Assembly (NCBI RefSeq): GCF_000218895.1
Contig: NC_015703.1
Coordinates: 867,501-931,500 of the forward strand
Direction: 5' to 3'
Length of the DNA stretch: 64,000 bases
Origin: Runella slithyformis DSM 19594
GTDB taxonomy: Bacteria > Bacteroidota > Bacteroidia > Cytophagales > Spirosomataceae
The position numbers and the translations under genes are program-made. Below, piece by piece: positions 9,068 to 17,337 of the stretch. The first letter of the stretch is position 1, and each line of letters starts with the position of its first letter. The notes under the pieces are model-generated. The model saw nothing but the letters and a program-made list of their open reading frames with translations, had not been told where the DNA came from and made no database searches.

Positions 9068-9407
9068 TATCGACGTGTAAGATGTGCAGAAAACGATGGA
9101 TAAAAGGAGCAAACAATACGGAAGTAGCCGATAAAAAAGTAATGCCACTGAATAACGCATAAAAGGCCGCAAAAATTTTGGCCGTATCTGACGTCAGAAC
9201 CGCGACCGGGCCCATGCCTCCCAAAATCATGGCGGCATTGTAAAAAGAGTCTACCCAACTCAAATGCGGTTCCGGTAAATAGCGGTAGCCGATCGCTCCG
9301 ATCACCCACGAGACCCCGATCATGCCCAACGCGACAAAAGCATGTTTAAAGACACGACGTTGAAATTTTGGACGTGAAATTACTTTTTGAGTACGATGCT
9401 CAAACAT
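9054..9407 (-). CDS. Two-TM pore-loop membrane protein, ion-channel-like, 117 aa
   Basis: The layout matches two-TM channel subunits: TM1 about residues 22-42, a short re-entrant stretch DSFYNAAMILGGMGPVA (53-69), then TM2 about 76-103. The order 'S-x2-D-S-F-Y ... T-x2-A-K-I-F-A-x2-Y-A-L' closely follows the Ion_trans_2 pattern of potassium channels. However, the TVGYGD selectivity filter is replaced by GGMGPV, so potassium selectivity is not expected. The gene shares 14 nt with the helicase gene that follows, implying translational coupling. A candidate promoter lies at 9437-9467. The function is unknown. Confidence 0.6.
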   Translation of the reverse strand: MFEHRTQKVISRPKFQRRVFKHAFVALGMIGVSWVIGAIGYRYLPEPHLSWVDSFYNAAMILGGMGPVAVLTSDTAKIFAAFYALFSGITFLSATSVLFAPFIHRFLHILHVDNADR

Positions 9408-9436
9408 AGACGTATTTATTTGTATAATAACACCCT

Positions 9437-9467
9437 GTAAAATACCATTTTTATTTACCGAACCAAA
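9437..9467 (-). promoter_or_regulatory. Candidate promoter for the channel-like/helicase pair
   Basis: On the minus strand a TTTG (-33 type) is followed after exactly 19 bp by TATTTTAC, which matches 6 of 8 positions of the Bacteroidota -7 consensus TAnnTTTG. It lies 30 bp upstream of the ATG at 9407. Confidence 0.45.
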
Positions 9468-9555
9468 GCGCGAAATTTACCGTTGATAAGACAACTTTCA
9501 ATATTTACTGAAGTTGCCGGGTTTATTCATCATTTCGTACCAACTCATTCACACA

Positions 9556-9744
9556 ATGCTCTCTCGTCGTCAGGAACGTGAACAGCTCAAGACCACCCTC
9601 GGATACCGTATCTGGAGTGTGGCGTTCACTCTATTTTATCCTATTATCTCCCTGTTTACCTTGGTGTTTACGGGTATTGTTCGGCTGTTCTCGGGCCTCT
9701 CGCAGGGGTTGGTATGGTTGTTAAACGGAGGTAAACGCGCCTGA
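9556..9744 (+). CDS. Small membrane protein, 62 aa
   Basis: I use the ATG at 9556 (MLSRRQEREQ) rather than the longer frame from 9514. The protein has a charged N-terminus followed by one or two hydrophobic stretches (AFTLFYPIISLFTLVFTGIV, then LFSGLSQGLVWLL), so it is a small inner-membrane protein of unknown role. Its stop overlaps the start of the DUF2400 gene by one base (TGATG), which indicates coupled translation. Confidence 0.6.
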   Translation: MLSRRQEREQLKTTLGYRIWSVAFTLFYPIISLFTLVFTGIVRLFSGLSQGLVWLLNGGKRA

Positions 9745-10514
9745 TGACCGATTACGTGGCTGAGTTATTGGAACAAAAAGTAACTCAATACAATCGTCCT
9801 GATTTTATTCCGCACGACCCCATCAGTATTCCGCACCGATTCTCCCGCCGACAGGACATTGAGATCATGGGTTTCTGGGCGGCCGTGTTGGCGTGGGGCC
9901 AACGCAAAACCATCATCAACAAGTGCAATGAATTGATCCGGTTGATGGACGGTGCGCCTTATGACTTCATTAAAAACCATGAAGAGACTGACTTAAAGCG
10001 CTTTCTCCAATTCAAACACCGCACCTTCAACGCCACGGACACCCTTTATTTTCTTCATTTTTTTAAGCATTATTTTCAGCAGCACGATTCGCTGGAAGAT
10101 GCTTTTGCACAGGCACTAACGCCCGACGCTCCGCACGTAGAAAAAGGCCTGGCAGCATTTCACGAATTGTTTTTCAGCCTGGAAGATTTTCCCGAACGTA
10201 CCCGTAAACACATTGCCACACCGGTACGAAAATCGTCGTGTAAGCGCCTGAATATGTTTCTGCGCTGGATGGTTCGTAACGACAATAAAGGCGTAGACTT
10301 CGGCTTGTGGACCACTATTAAACCGGCTCAGCTCATCTGCCCCTGCGACGTACACGTAGACCGCGTAGCCCGCAAACTCGGCCTCATTCAGCGGACAACA
10401 ACTGACTGGCAAACGGCCGTAGAACTCACCGAAAATTTAAAACAATTTGATGCCGAAGACCCCGTGAAGTATGATTTTGCGCTGTTTGGCTTGGGTGTGG
10501 AGGGGGAAATGTAG
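9744..10514 (+). CDS. TIGR02757/DUF2400 family protein, 256 aa
   Basis: The protein begins DYVAELLEQKVTQYN and contains the conserved segments PHRFSRRQDIEIMGFWAAVLAWGQR (quoted in parts: SRRQDIE, LAWGQR), KRLNMFLRWMVR and LICPCDVHVDRVARKLG, which define TIGR02757. The helix-hairpin-like centre and final DP(V)KYDFALFGLG stretch resemble HhH-GPD glycosylase folds, but no DNA-repair role has been shown to my knowledge. Length is normal and no key segment is missing. It is translationally coupled to the 62-aa membrane protein upstream. Confidence 0.85.
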   Translation: MTDYVAELLEQKVTQYNRPDFIPHDPISIPHRFSRRQDIEIMGFWAAVLAWGQRKTIINKCNELIRLMDGAPYDFIKNHEETDLKRFLQFKHRTFNATDTLYFLHFFKHYFQQHDSLEDAFAQALTPDAPHVEKGLAAFHELFFSLEDFPERTRKHIATPVRKSSCKRLNMFLRWMVRNDNKGVDFGLWTTIKPAQLICPCDVHVDRVARKLGLIQRTTTDWQTAVELTENLKQFDAEDPVKYDFALFGLGVEGEM

Positions 10515-10589
10515 GGGAACTGAACTTGTAAAATCGCCAAACGTTTTCAATCTTTAATGCGTTATTTGTAAAATGATAATGATAAACCA

Positions 10590-10742
10590 ATGAAAACGCC
10601 TGCAAATCCCGATAAGTTAAATAAACAAAACCCCAAACCTCCAAAGAAAAGTTTGTTGGAATTGGTGAAAGAAGTCATTCCGAAAGGAAAATACAAAGGG
10701 CTTTCAAAAATTTTAGAGCCTCACGAACTGCCTGATTGTTAA
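10590..10742 (+). CDS. Putative antitoxin, 50 aa
   Basis: A short open frame from the ATG at 10590 encodes a Lys/Pro-rich protein (MKTPANPDKLNKQNPKPPKK, then SLLELVKEVIPKGKYKGLS). Its TAA overlaps the ATG of the PIN-domain gene by one base (TAATG). Small size, position and coupling all fit the antitoxin of a VapBC-like pair. The C-terminal half would wrap the toxin, but no DNA-binding fold is recognisable. Confidence 0.6.
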   Translation: MKTPANPDKLNKQNPKPPKKSLLELVKEVIPKGKYKGLSKILEPHELPDC

Positions 10743-11155
10743 TGAATTATTTGCTGGACACAAATGTCTTCATTATTCTCATAGAAGAAAATTTTGATAG
10801 ACTTAGCCAAGCTCAGAGAGAAGTAATATCAAATTCTGAAAGTATCTTCTGGCTTTCTGAGTCAAGTTTGTATGAGATTGCTATCAAAGTCAGGTTAGAA
10901 AAGTCAGATTTTTCCTACATTAAAATTTCTACGATTGAAGATGACAGACTGCGATTAAACATTCGCTTGTTGAAGCCTAAAGTAGTTCATTATTTGAATA
11001 TCCCCGAAGTACCTAAAGTGTATATGAGTCCTTCTAAATTACATGCCGACCCGTTCGATTTATTGATTATTTCGCAGGCACTTATCGAAAAACTTCCCAT
11101 CCTTTCCACCGATCGCTACTTCCCTGAATACGAAGGTCTCCAAGTCATTGATTAA
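10742..11155 (+). CDS. PIN-domain toxin, VapC-like, 137 aa
   Basis: PIN-domain ribonucleases cleave RNA with a cluster of acidic residues. The expected acids are present: D6 in YLLDTNVFI, the Glu in SSLYEIAIK, and the aspartates in HADPFDLLIISQAL and STDRYF. I use the ATG at 10742; the frame could extend to a TTG at 10736, but the ATG gives the standard start of PIN proteins and overlaps the upstream stop. The pair forms a type II toxin-antitoxin module. Length is typical. Confidence 0.85.
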   Translation: MNYLLDTNVFIILIEENFDRLSQAQREVISNSESIFWLSESSLYEIAIKVRLEKSDFSYIKISTIEDDRLRLNIRLLKPKVVHYLNIPEVPKVYMSPSKLHADPFDLLIISQALIEKLPILSTDRYFPEYEGLQVID

Positions 11156-11166
11156 TAATAGCCGTG

Positions 11167-11673
11167 TTACCTTAACTCAAACACCACGGCATCGGCGCGG
11201 CCTTCATAGGCTGTATCCACCTTCGTCATTCCCACTTTTTCCAACACGTGTTTGGAAGCGGTATTCTCCTCCTGAACAAAGGCGATGATTTTCCTTCCCG
11301 TAAAATTCAATTTCAGGTACTCAATGACTTTTTGGGTGATTTCGGTGGCGTACCCTTTTCCCCATGCTTCGGGCACAAATCCGTAGCCGATTTCAATGTC
11401 GTCGGTATCGTCAATGTGCTTGATCTTCACGAGTCCGATATACGTATCGGCCGCTTTTTCAAAACAGGCAAAAAGCCCTAAGCCTTCGTATTCTGTGGCA
11501 TATACCGCTTCCTGCCGAATACGCTCTAAGCTTTTAGCAGGCTCCGTGACGGGTTTACGGATATAGGCCATCACTTCAGCGCTGCCCTCAATGCGGAACA
11601 GATTCTGAACATCGTCTTCCCCAAAAAGGCGCAGGTAGAGGCGTTGTGTTTCTAAAAATGTACCGGAGGACAT
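11167..11673 (-). CDS. GNAT-family N-acetyltransferase, 168 aa
   Basis: The N-terminus (LETQRLYLRLFGEDD) and the acetyl-CoA-binding segment EIGYGFVPEAWGKGYATEI are typical of RimJ/RimL-type GNAT enzymes, followed by NTASKHVLEKVGM near the C-terminus. The substrate cannot be told from sequence; relatives acetylate protein N-termini or small molecules. It lies 6 bp downstream of the VanZ-like gene and is likely co-transcribed with it. Confidence 0.85.
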   Translation of the reverse strand: MSSGTFLETQRLYLRLFGEDDVQNLFRIEGSAEVMAYIRKPVTEPAKSLERIRQEAVYATEYEGLGLFACFEKAADTYIGLVKIKHIDDTDDIEIGYGFVPEAWGKGYATEITQKVIEYLKLNFTGRKIIAFVQEENTASKHVLEKVGMTKVDTAYEGRADAVVFELR

Positions 11674-11679
11674 GGCAGA

Positions 11680-12048
11680 TTATATTTTAGGGCTTGTTTC
11701 AAAAAACAGTTTTTTAAACCAATAAGCTATCGGAATGGAAGCAACGACTCCGATGGCATCGGCGAGGCCGTCGTACAGGTCAAACGTACGGCCAATGGGC
11801 AATACATGCTGCCACACTTCAATAAATAAGCCATAGGCGATACCTCCGGCGATCACCCACACGGCATGCGGCTTGGCCCAATACCAAAGTGCCCCCAAAA
11901 TACCGAAGGCTCCAAAATGATGCAGTTTATCCCAGCCTGCCTCTTTGGGCATTTCATCACCCGGAATAGAACAAAGCCCCAAAATCACCAACGTCCAAAC
12001 GATGGCAAGATGGGGCTTTGAAAAGGTATTTTTTAACCAAGTCTTCAT
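11680..12048 (-). CDS. VanZ-like membrane protein, 122 aa
   Basis: The protein shows the VanZ pattern: an N-terminal TM helix ending at SIPGDEMP, then the conserved DKLHHFGAFGILGALW, a helix with GGIAYGLFIEVWQH and the final RTFDLYDGLADAIGVVAS. I prefer the ATG at 12048 (MKTWLKN); the frame is open to 12090. VanZ relatives are small inner-membrane proteins, and their link to glycopeptide resistance holds only for the founding member. Confidence 0.8.
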   Translation of the reverse strand: MKTWLKNTFSKPHLAIVWTLVILGLCSIPGDEMPKEAGWDKLHHFGAFGILGALWYWAKPHAVWVIAGGIAYGLFIEVWQHVLPIGRTFDLYDGLADAIGVVASIPIAYWFKKLFFETSPKI

Positions 12049-12155
12049 TTTGAAAGTGATTATGTACCGCAAAAACGGCAAAAAACGCAAGGAATCCCAA
12101 AAAATGGAGTCTAAGATTTACATTCTCACTTCTTAATGCAACAAAGGTTACTTCA

Positions 12156-13229
12156 TTATAAATTCTTCAACAACTCCGCACCCATGGCATCAGTGCCAAG
12201 GATTTTGTCAGCGGGGGTTTCGCTGTTGGCGATGTCACGCGTGCGGAAACCGGCTTTCAAAACGGCATCCACCGCGGCAATGATCGCCTCAGATTCTGCT
12301 TTCAAACCGAATGAAATATCCAACAACAAGGCCGCCGAAAGAACCGACGCCAATGGATTGGCAACGCCTTTGCCGGTGATGTCGTGGGCGGAACCGTGGA
12401 TAGGCTCATACACGCCCGTGCTGTCGCCTACGGAAGCGGACGCCAACATGCCCATAGAACCGGCGATTTGACTGGCTTCATCCGTCAGAATGTCGCCAAA
12501 CAGGTTCCCCGTTACGACCACGTCAAAACGGCGCGGATCTTTGATGAGCAGCATCGCCGCTGCATCAATGAATTGGTGTTCCACTTCTACGTCAGGGTAT
12601 TCGGGAGCCAGTTTTTGAATAACTTCCCGCCACAAACGGCTGGACTCCAATACGTTGGCTTTATCGACCGACATCAACTTTTTACTGCGCGTACGAGCGG
12701 CTTCAAACGCCTTGCGGGCAATGCGCTCCACTTCGTATTTGCTGTAGATCATGGTATCGTAGGCGGTATTGCCGTCGTCAAGGCGTTCACGCTTACCGAA
12801 ATACACGTCGCCCGTCAGCTCGCGGAAGAAAAGAATATCGCAGCCTTTCAGGATTTCGGGCTTGATGCTGGATGCTTCCAACAACTCATCGAACAATTTG
12901 ATGGGGCGAAGGTTGGCATATAAGCCAAGCTCTTTCCGCATTCTCAACAGCCCCTGCTCCGGACGTACTTTGGCCGAGGGGTCATTGTCGTATTTGGGGT
13001 GGCCTACGGCTCCAAACAAAATGGCGTCGGAGGCGCGCATTTTGGTGAGGGTTTCTTCGGGAAGCGGGTCGCCGGTCGCTTCGATGGCTACGTGGCCAAT
13101 GAGGGCTTCGTCGTAGGTGAATTCATGGCCGAATTTTTCGGCGATGCGGTCTAAGACCTGTTTACCAACGGTGGTAACTTCTTGCCCGATGCCATCACCG
13201 GGAACGATTAGGATGTGTTTTTTTGCCAT
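12156..13229 (-). CDS. leuB: 3-isopropylmalate dehydrogenase
   Basis: This NAD-dependent enzyme oxidatively decarboxylates 3-isopropylmalate to 4-methyl-2-oxopentanoate, the third step of leucine synthesis. The N-terminal nucleotide segment ILIVPGDGIGQEV, the substrate arginine region RPEQGLLRMRKELGLYANLRP (quoted in parts: LRMRKELG, YANLRP), and the signature NLFGDILTDEASQIAGSMGM are intact, with GVYEPIHGSAHDI for NAD binding. I take the ATG at 13229 (MAKKH); length 357 residues is normal. It is the last leu gene of the cluster and is separated from leuA by the GxxExxY cassette. Confidence 0.96.
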   Translation of the reverse strand: MAKKHILIVPGDGIGQEVTTVGKQVLDRIAEKFGHEFTYDEALIGHVAIEATGDPLPEETLTKMRASDAILFGAVGHPKYDNDPSAKVRPEQGLLRMRKELGLYANLRPIKLFDELLEASSIKPEILKGCDILFFRELTGDVYFGKRERLDDGNTAYDTMIYSKYEVERIARKAFEAARTRSKKLMSVDKANVLESSRLWREVIQKLAPEYPDVEVEHQFIDAAAMLLIKDPRRFDVVVTGNLFGDILTDEASQIAGSMGMLASASVGDSTGVYEPIHGSAHDITGKGVANPLASVLSAALLLDISFGLKAESEAIIAAVDAVLKAGFRTRDIANSETPADKILGTDAMGAELLKNL

Positions 13230-13242
13230 TTTATTTAAAAAA

Positions 13243-13678
13243 TTAACCACAATGAACACAAAGAAGGGCTCAAAGGACTCAAAGAATAACTCTTTTAATG
13301 CCCTCTTTCAATCTTGTAACATTGAAGTTGATAAGTAAACCTAATTTAAAATGACCTAAACGCATGTAGGTCAATATTTGAGCTAAATGCACGTCATTGA
13401 GAGCCTCAACGGATTTGAGTTCCAAGACAATACTATTTGCAACTAATAAATCTATTTGATATCCGCATTCCAATTTAACGTCTTCAAAAACAAGAGGCAT
13501 TGGTTTCTCTTTTTCAACAAGTAAACCTGATTTTTGAAGTTTGTAAAACAAACATTCTTTATACGCACTTTCCAAAAGCCCGGGACCCAAAGCTTTGTGT
13601 ACCTCTAAAGCACAACCAAGAATTTGATAATCTGCGCTTTGTGAACTTTGTGCCATTCTTAATGTTCTTTGTGGTTAA
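13243..13678. repeat. Inverted-repeat-bracketed cassette holding the GxxExxY gene
   Basis: TTAACCACAATGAACA at 13243-13258 is the inverted counterpart of TGTTCTTTGTGGTTAA at 13663-13678, with 15 of 16 positions matching. Further CACAAAG/CTTTGTG motifs lie just inside both ends. The 436-bp unit contains only the GxxExxY gene and separates leuA from leuB. It looks like a small inserted unit, though no transposase is present. Confidence 0.6.
13279..13656 (-). CDS. GxxExxY-family protein, 125 aa
   Basis: The naming motif G-x2-E-x2-Y is present as GLLESAY at about residues 26-32, after the conserved ILGCALEVHKALGPG. The second conserved part ECGYQIDLLV...VLELKSVEAL has the D-x(n)-ExK spacing of PD-(D/E)XK-like folds. 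No biological role is established for the family. The gene breaks the leu gene order between leuA and leuB and is bracketed by inverted repeats, so it is best seen as an acquired passenger. Its frame is intact. Confidence 0.85.
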   Translation of the reverse strand: MAQSSQSADYQILGCALEVHKALGPGLLESAYKECLFYKLQKSGLLVEKEKPMPLVFEDVKLECGYQIDLLVANSIVLELKSVEALNDVHLAQILTYMRLGHFKLGLLINFNVTRLKEGIKRVIL

Positions 13679-13686
13679 ACTATGTT

Positions 13687-15204
13687 TTACAAACTAATCA
13701 AGTTAAGCATTTTCTGCGTGGCTTTGATGGCGGATACGGTTTGGTCAGAATCCAAGCCTCTGGTTTTAAACTCTTTATTGTTCCAGTTCCAGGTAATGAT
13801 GGTTTCACAAAGCGCGTCGGTACGTCCTCCCGTCGGAATGCGTACGGCATAATCGGTCAATAAAGGGAGGACTTTTCCTTTGACTTCATAAATTTTCTTC
13901 AACGCATTCATGAAAGCATCGTACTGTCCGTCGCCCTGCGCGTTTTCTTCAAACACTTCTTCTTCGATCTTCACTTTGAGCGTGGCCGAAGGTTTGAGGT
14001 CTTTGGAATGGGTCAACACGTAGTTCAGCACTTCGATCTTGTACTCGATGGCGTTGGTGTCCAGTACGTCGGAGATGATATAGGGCAGGTCTTCCTGCGT
14101 TACCACTTCCTTCCGGTCGCCGAGCTCAATGATCCGTTGTGTTACTTTTTTGAGATCTTCATCGGTGAGCTTGATACCCAATTCCCGAAGGTTATTTTCG
14201 ATGTTGGCTTTCCCCGACGTTTTTCCCAACGCATACGAACGCTTACGTCCGAAACGTTCGGGCAACAACTCGTTGAAATACAGGTTATTTTTCTTGTCAC
14301 CGTCGGCATGAATACCGGCCGTTTGGGTAAAAACGTTATCACCGATGATGGGTTTGTTGGCAGGAATACGTAGCCCTGAGAAGGTTTCCACGATTTTGCT
14401 GATCGAGTACAACGACTCTTCGACCACGCCCGTTGTTACGTCGGGCATAAAATCCTTCAAGGCCGCAATCGCACTGGATAATGGCGCATTTCCGGCACGT
14501 TCTCCCATGCCGTTGACGGTCAAATGCAATCCCTGCACTCCCGCTCGAACGGCTTCCATGACGTTGGCGATTCCCAGATCGTAGTCATTATGCGCATGAA
14601 AATCAAAGTGTTGGTTAGGATAACGTTCCACGATTGATTTCACAAATGAGTAGGACTCCGCAGGCGTAAGCACGCCCAACGTATCGGGCAAAAGCACCCG
14701 GCGAATGGGTTGAGTAGCCAGAAAATCAAGAAATTGAAATACATATTCGGGAGAATTACGCATTCCGTTGCTCCAATCTTCGAGGTACACATTCGCAGAA
14801 ATCCCTTTGGACTGCGCTAAGGCAATGACTTTTTGAATGTCTGCAAAATGCGCTTCGGGCGTTTTTTTAAGCTGATGCACCAAATGATTCATTGAGCCTT
14901 TGGTCAGGAGATTCATGACCGTGGCACCCGACTCAAGCATCCAATTGATGGACGCTTCGCCGTCAACGAACGTCAGTACTTCTACTTTATCCAAAAAATC
15001 GTTCTCCTTCGCCCAATCGGTAATTTTCTTTACCGCCCGAAACTCACCTTCCGATACCCGCGCCGAAGCAATTTCGATGCGATCTACCTTAACATCCGTG
15101 AGCAGCAATTGGGCCAACGCCAGCTTTTCAGAAGCCGAAAAAGACACTCCGCTGGTTTGTTCACCGTCGCGGAGTGTTGTATCCATTATTTCGATGTATC
15201 TCAT
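13687..15204 (-). CDS. leuA: 2-isopropylmalate synthase (LeuA2/CimA-like, with C-terminal regulatory domain)
   Basis: The enzyme condenses acetyl-CoA with a 2-oxo acid: 2-oxoisovalerate for leucine, or pyruvate in citramalate synthases. The HMGL-like barrel has the start IEIMDTTLRDGEQTSGVSF, metal ligands in FDFHAHNDYDLGIANV, and HLTVNGMGERAGNAPL. After a linker at about 380 comes the allosteric domain ending in GRTDALCETIITWNWN. At 505 residues it belongs to the two-domain group that includes both activities. Its place between leuD and leuB favours leucine synthesis. It follows leuD by 2 bp. Confidence 0.88.
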   Translation of the reverse strand: MRYIEIMDTTLRDGEQTSGVSFSASEKLALAQLLLTDVKVDRIEIASARVSEGEFRAVKKITDWAKENDFLDKVEVLTFVDGEASINWMLESGATVMNLLTKGSMNHLVHQLKKTPEAHFADIQKVIALAQSKGISANVYLEDWSNGMRNSPEYVFQFLDFLATQPIRRVLLPDTLGVLTPAESYSFVKSIVERYPNQHFDFHAHNDYDLGIANVMEAVRAGVQGLHLTVNGMGERAGNAPLSSAIAALKDFMPDVTTGVVEESLYSISKIVETFSGLRIPANKPIIGDNVFTQTAGIHADGDKKNNLYFNELLPERFGRKRSYALGKTSGKANIENNLRELGIKLTDEDLKKVTQRIIELGDRKEVVTQEDLPYIISDVLDTNAIEYKIEVLNYVLTHSKDLKPSATLKVKIEEEVFEENAQGDGQYDAFMNALKKIYEVKGKVLPLLTDYAVRIPTGGRTDALCETIITWNWNNKEFKTRGLDSDQTVSAIKATQKMLNLISL

Positions 15205-15206
15205 AA

Positions 15207-15803
15207 TCAGAAAAGAAGCGCGGCCTCAAAAGCGCCGATTTCCTCTTTCATGGCCCGCAGATAATCGATATCATCGAAGCCGTTCAATAGGTTGTGTTTT
15301 TTGTAACCGTTGATGTCGAAAGATTCTTGGTCACCCGTTGCCAAAATGGTAATGGTTTGTTCCGGCAAGCTTACTTCCAATTCGGTTTTAGGGTCTTTTT
15401 CGATTGCCTGAAAAATCTTATCCAGAAACTCAGGAGAGACCGTTACGGGCAAAATCCCGACGTTGATAGAGTTATTTTTGAAAATATCGGCAAAAAAGCT
15501 TGATACCACACAACGAAAACCGTAGTCGTAAATAGCCCAGGCAGCGTGCTCACGGCTCGAACCGCTTCCGAAGTTGCGACCGCCCACGAGGATTTTACCC
15601 GAATAAAGTGGGTTGTTTAGTACGAAATCCGCTTTGGGCGAATTATCAGGATTATAGCGCCAATCGCGAAAAAGATTATCGCCGAAGCCTTCCCGCTTGG
15701 TGGCTTTCAGAAAACGGGCAGGGATGATTTGGTCGGTATCCACGTTTTCCAGGGGAAGAGGTACCGCCGAAGATTTTAATATGGTGAATTGATCGTATGC
15801 CAT
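15207..15803 (-). CDS. leuD: 3-isopropylmalate dehydratase small subunit
   Basis: LeuD forms the swivelling domain that completes the LeuC Fe-S active site for isomerising 2- to 3-isopropylmalate. The conserved [15 protein letters not shown] and the substrate loop [17 protein letters not shown] are present, and 198 residues is the standard length. It lies 14 bp after leuC and 2 bp before leuA, so all three are one transcription unit. Confidence 0.96.
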   Translation of the reverse strand: MAYDQFTILKSSAVPLPLENVDTDQIIPARFLKATKREGFGDNLFRDWRYNPDNSPKADFVLNNPLYSGKILVGGRNFGSGSSREHAAWAIYDYGFRCVVSSFFADIFKNNSINVGILPVTVSPEFLDKIFQAIEKDPKTELEVSLPEQTITILATGDQESFDINGYKKHNLLNGFDDIDYLRAMKEEIGAFEAALLF

Positions 15804-15817
15804 GATTATGTTATTTT

Positions 15818-17221
15818 TTATAAAAACTCCCGTGGGTCAGTTACTTTTCCGGTAACGGCCGCCGCTGCCGCTACGTAAGGACTCGCCAGCAACGTACGCG
15901 CTCCCGGGCCCTGACGACCTTCAAAGTTGCGATTTGAGGTACTGACCGCGTATTTGCCCGCCGGAATCTTGTCATCGTTCATTGCCAAACAGGCCGAACA
16001 TCCCGGCTGACGCAGTGAAAAGCCCGCCTCGTTTAAAATATCCAAAATACCTTCTTCTTTGATCTGGGCTTCGACAATGTGCGAGCCCGGTACCAACCAC
16101 GCCGTTACGTTATCGGCTTTTTTACGGCCTTTTACGATAGAGGCAAACGCCCGGAAATCTTCGATACGACCGTTGGTGCAGCTTCCCAGAAATACGTAGT
16201 CAATCTGCTTGCCAATAAGGGCATCCTCTTCGGCAAATCCCATGTAAGCCAACGATTTAGCATAAGAAGCGCTGCCGTCCAATACCTGTTCGGCTTTGGG
16301 GATATGCTGAGAGATACCCGTCCCCAAGCCCGGATTGGTTCCGTACGTGATTTGGGGTTCGATGTTGGCAGCGTCGTAAGTATATTCTAAATCAAACGTC
16401 GCTCCTTCGTCGGTTTTGAGGGTTTTCCAGTAGGCTAAGGCTTTGTCCCAGGCTTCGCCTTTAGGAGCCTGTTCACGACCTTTAAGGTACGCGAATGCCG
16501 TTTCGTCGGGAGCGATCATGCCACCGCGCGCGCCCATTTCGATAGACATGTTACACACCGTCATACGGCCTTCCATGCTCATATTTTCAAACACTTCACC
16601 GGCATATTCTACAAAATAACCCGTAGCACCGCTGGCTGAGATCTGCGAAATAATGAAAAGGACAACGTCCTTCGGCAATACGCCTTTCCCTAATTTACCA
16701 TTGATGGTAATGCGCATTTTCTTGGGTTTGGGCTGCATGATACACTGCGACGCCAACACCATTTCTACTTCTGAGGTACCGATACCGAAGGCAATGGCTC
16801 CGAAAGCTCCGTGGGTAGACGTGTGTGAATCACCGCAAACGATGGTCATGCCCGGCAGGGTAATTCCGTTTTCCGGCCCCACAACGTGTACAATTCCGTT
16901 TTTGGCGTGGCCTAATCCCCAGTGCGAAATACCGTACTTGGCGGTGTTGGTTTCGAGGGCTTTCAACTGATTGGCCGAAAGCGGGTCTTCTACCGGCAAA
17001 TGCTGATTGATGGTCGGCGTGTTGTGGTCGGCAGTGGCAAAGGTACGCTCAGGAAAAAGCACACCGATACCGCGACTTTCCAGCCCCAAAAAGGCCACCG
17101 GGCTGGTTACTTCGTGAATAAAGTGACGATCGATGAAGAACACATCGGGTCCGTCTTCAATCTTGCGGACAACGTGGGCATCCCACACTTTGTCGAAGAG
17201 GGTACTTGGTTGGTTTGACAT
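15818..17221 (-). CDS. leuC: 3-isopropylmalate dehydratase large subunit
   Basis: LeuC is an aconitase-type hydro-lyase with a [4Fe-4S] cluster. The three cluster cysteines sit in [13 protein letters not shown] and in [11 protein letters not shown], and the early [15 protein letters not shown] segment is intact. I use the ATG at 17221 ([14 protein letters not shown]), giving 467 residues, the normal length; the open frame to 17341 adds 40 residues of unrelated sequence. It is the first leu gene after the AraC regulator, with a palindrome at 17256 in the gap. Confidence 0.96.
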   Translation of the reverse strand: MSNQPSTLFDKVWDAHVVRKIEDGPDVFFIDRHFIHEVTSPVAFLGLESRGIGVLFPERTFATADHNTPTINQHLPVEDPLSANQLKALETNTAKYGISHWGLGHAKNGIVHVVGPENGITLPGMTIVCGDSHTSTHGAFGAIAFGIGTSEVEMVLASQCIMQPKPKKMRITINGKLGKGVLPKDVVLFIISQISASGATGYFVEYAGEVFENMSMEGRMTVCNMSIEMGARGGMIAPDETAFAYLKGREQAPKGEAWDKALAYWKTLKTDEGATFDLEYTYDAANIEPQITYGTNPGLGTGISQHIPKAEQVLDGSASYAKSLAYMGFAEEDALIGKQIDYVFLGSCTNGRIEDFRAFASIVKGRKKADNVTAWLVPGSHIVEAQIKEEGILDILNEAGFSLRQPGCSACLAMNDDKIPAGKYAVSTSNRNFEGRQGPGARTLLASPYVAAAAAVTGKVTDPREFL

Positions 17222-17255
17222 ATCAATTTTGAGATTAATGCTCGTGGAGATTATT

Positions 17256-17270
17256 CGTAGAAATTCTACG
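17256..17270. promoter_or_regulatory. Operator-like palindrome upstream of leuC
   Basis: CGTAGAA and TTCTACG form a perfect 7-bp inverted repeat around a single A, 35 bp upstream of the leuC ATG and within the 116-bp gap after the AraC gene. The size and symmetry suit a regulator binding site, and AraC proteins often act locally, but no evidence ties this site to that protein. Confidence 0.35.
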
Positions 17271-17337
17271 ATACAAAATTGCGGCAATCTCTGCAAACCA
17301 ACATAACGCCCCGCGCCCAAACAATAGCGATTTTGGC

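Noticed and set aside
9067-9172. 36-residue hydrophobic N-terminal extension of the helicase
   Set aside because: It is the wrong-frame reading of the channel-like gene; the family start motif follows directly after the ATG at 9067.
17222-17337. A second leader peptide/attenuator ahead of leuC
   Set aside because: I found no Leu-rich short frame and no terminator hairpin in this gap, only the 7-bp palindrome.
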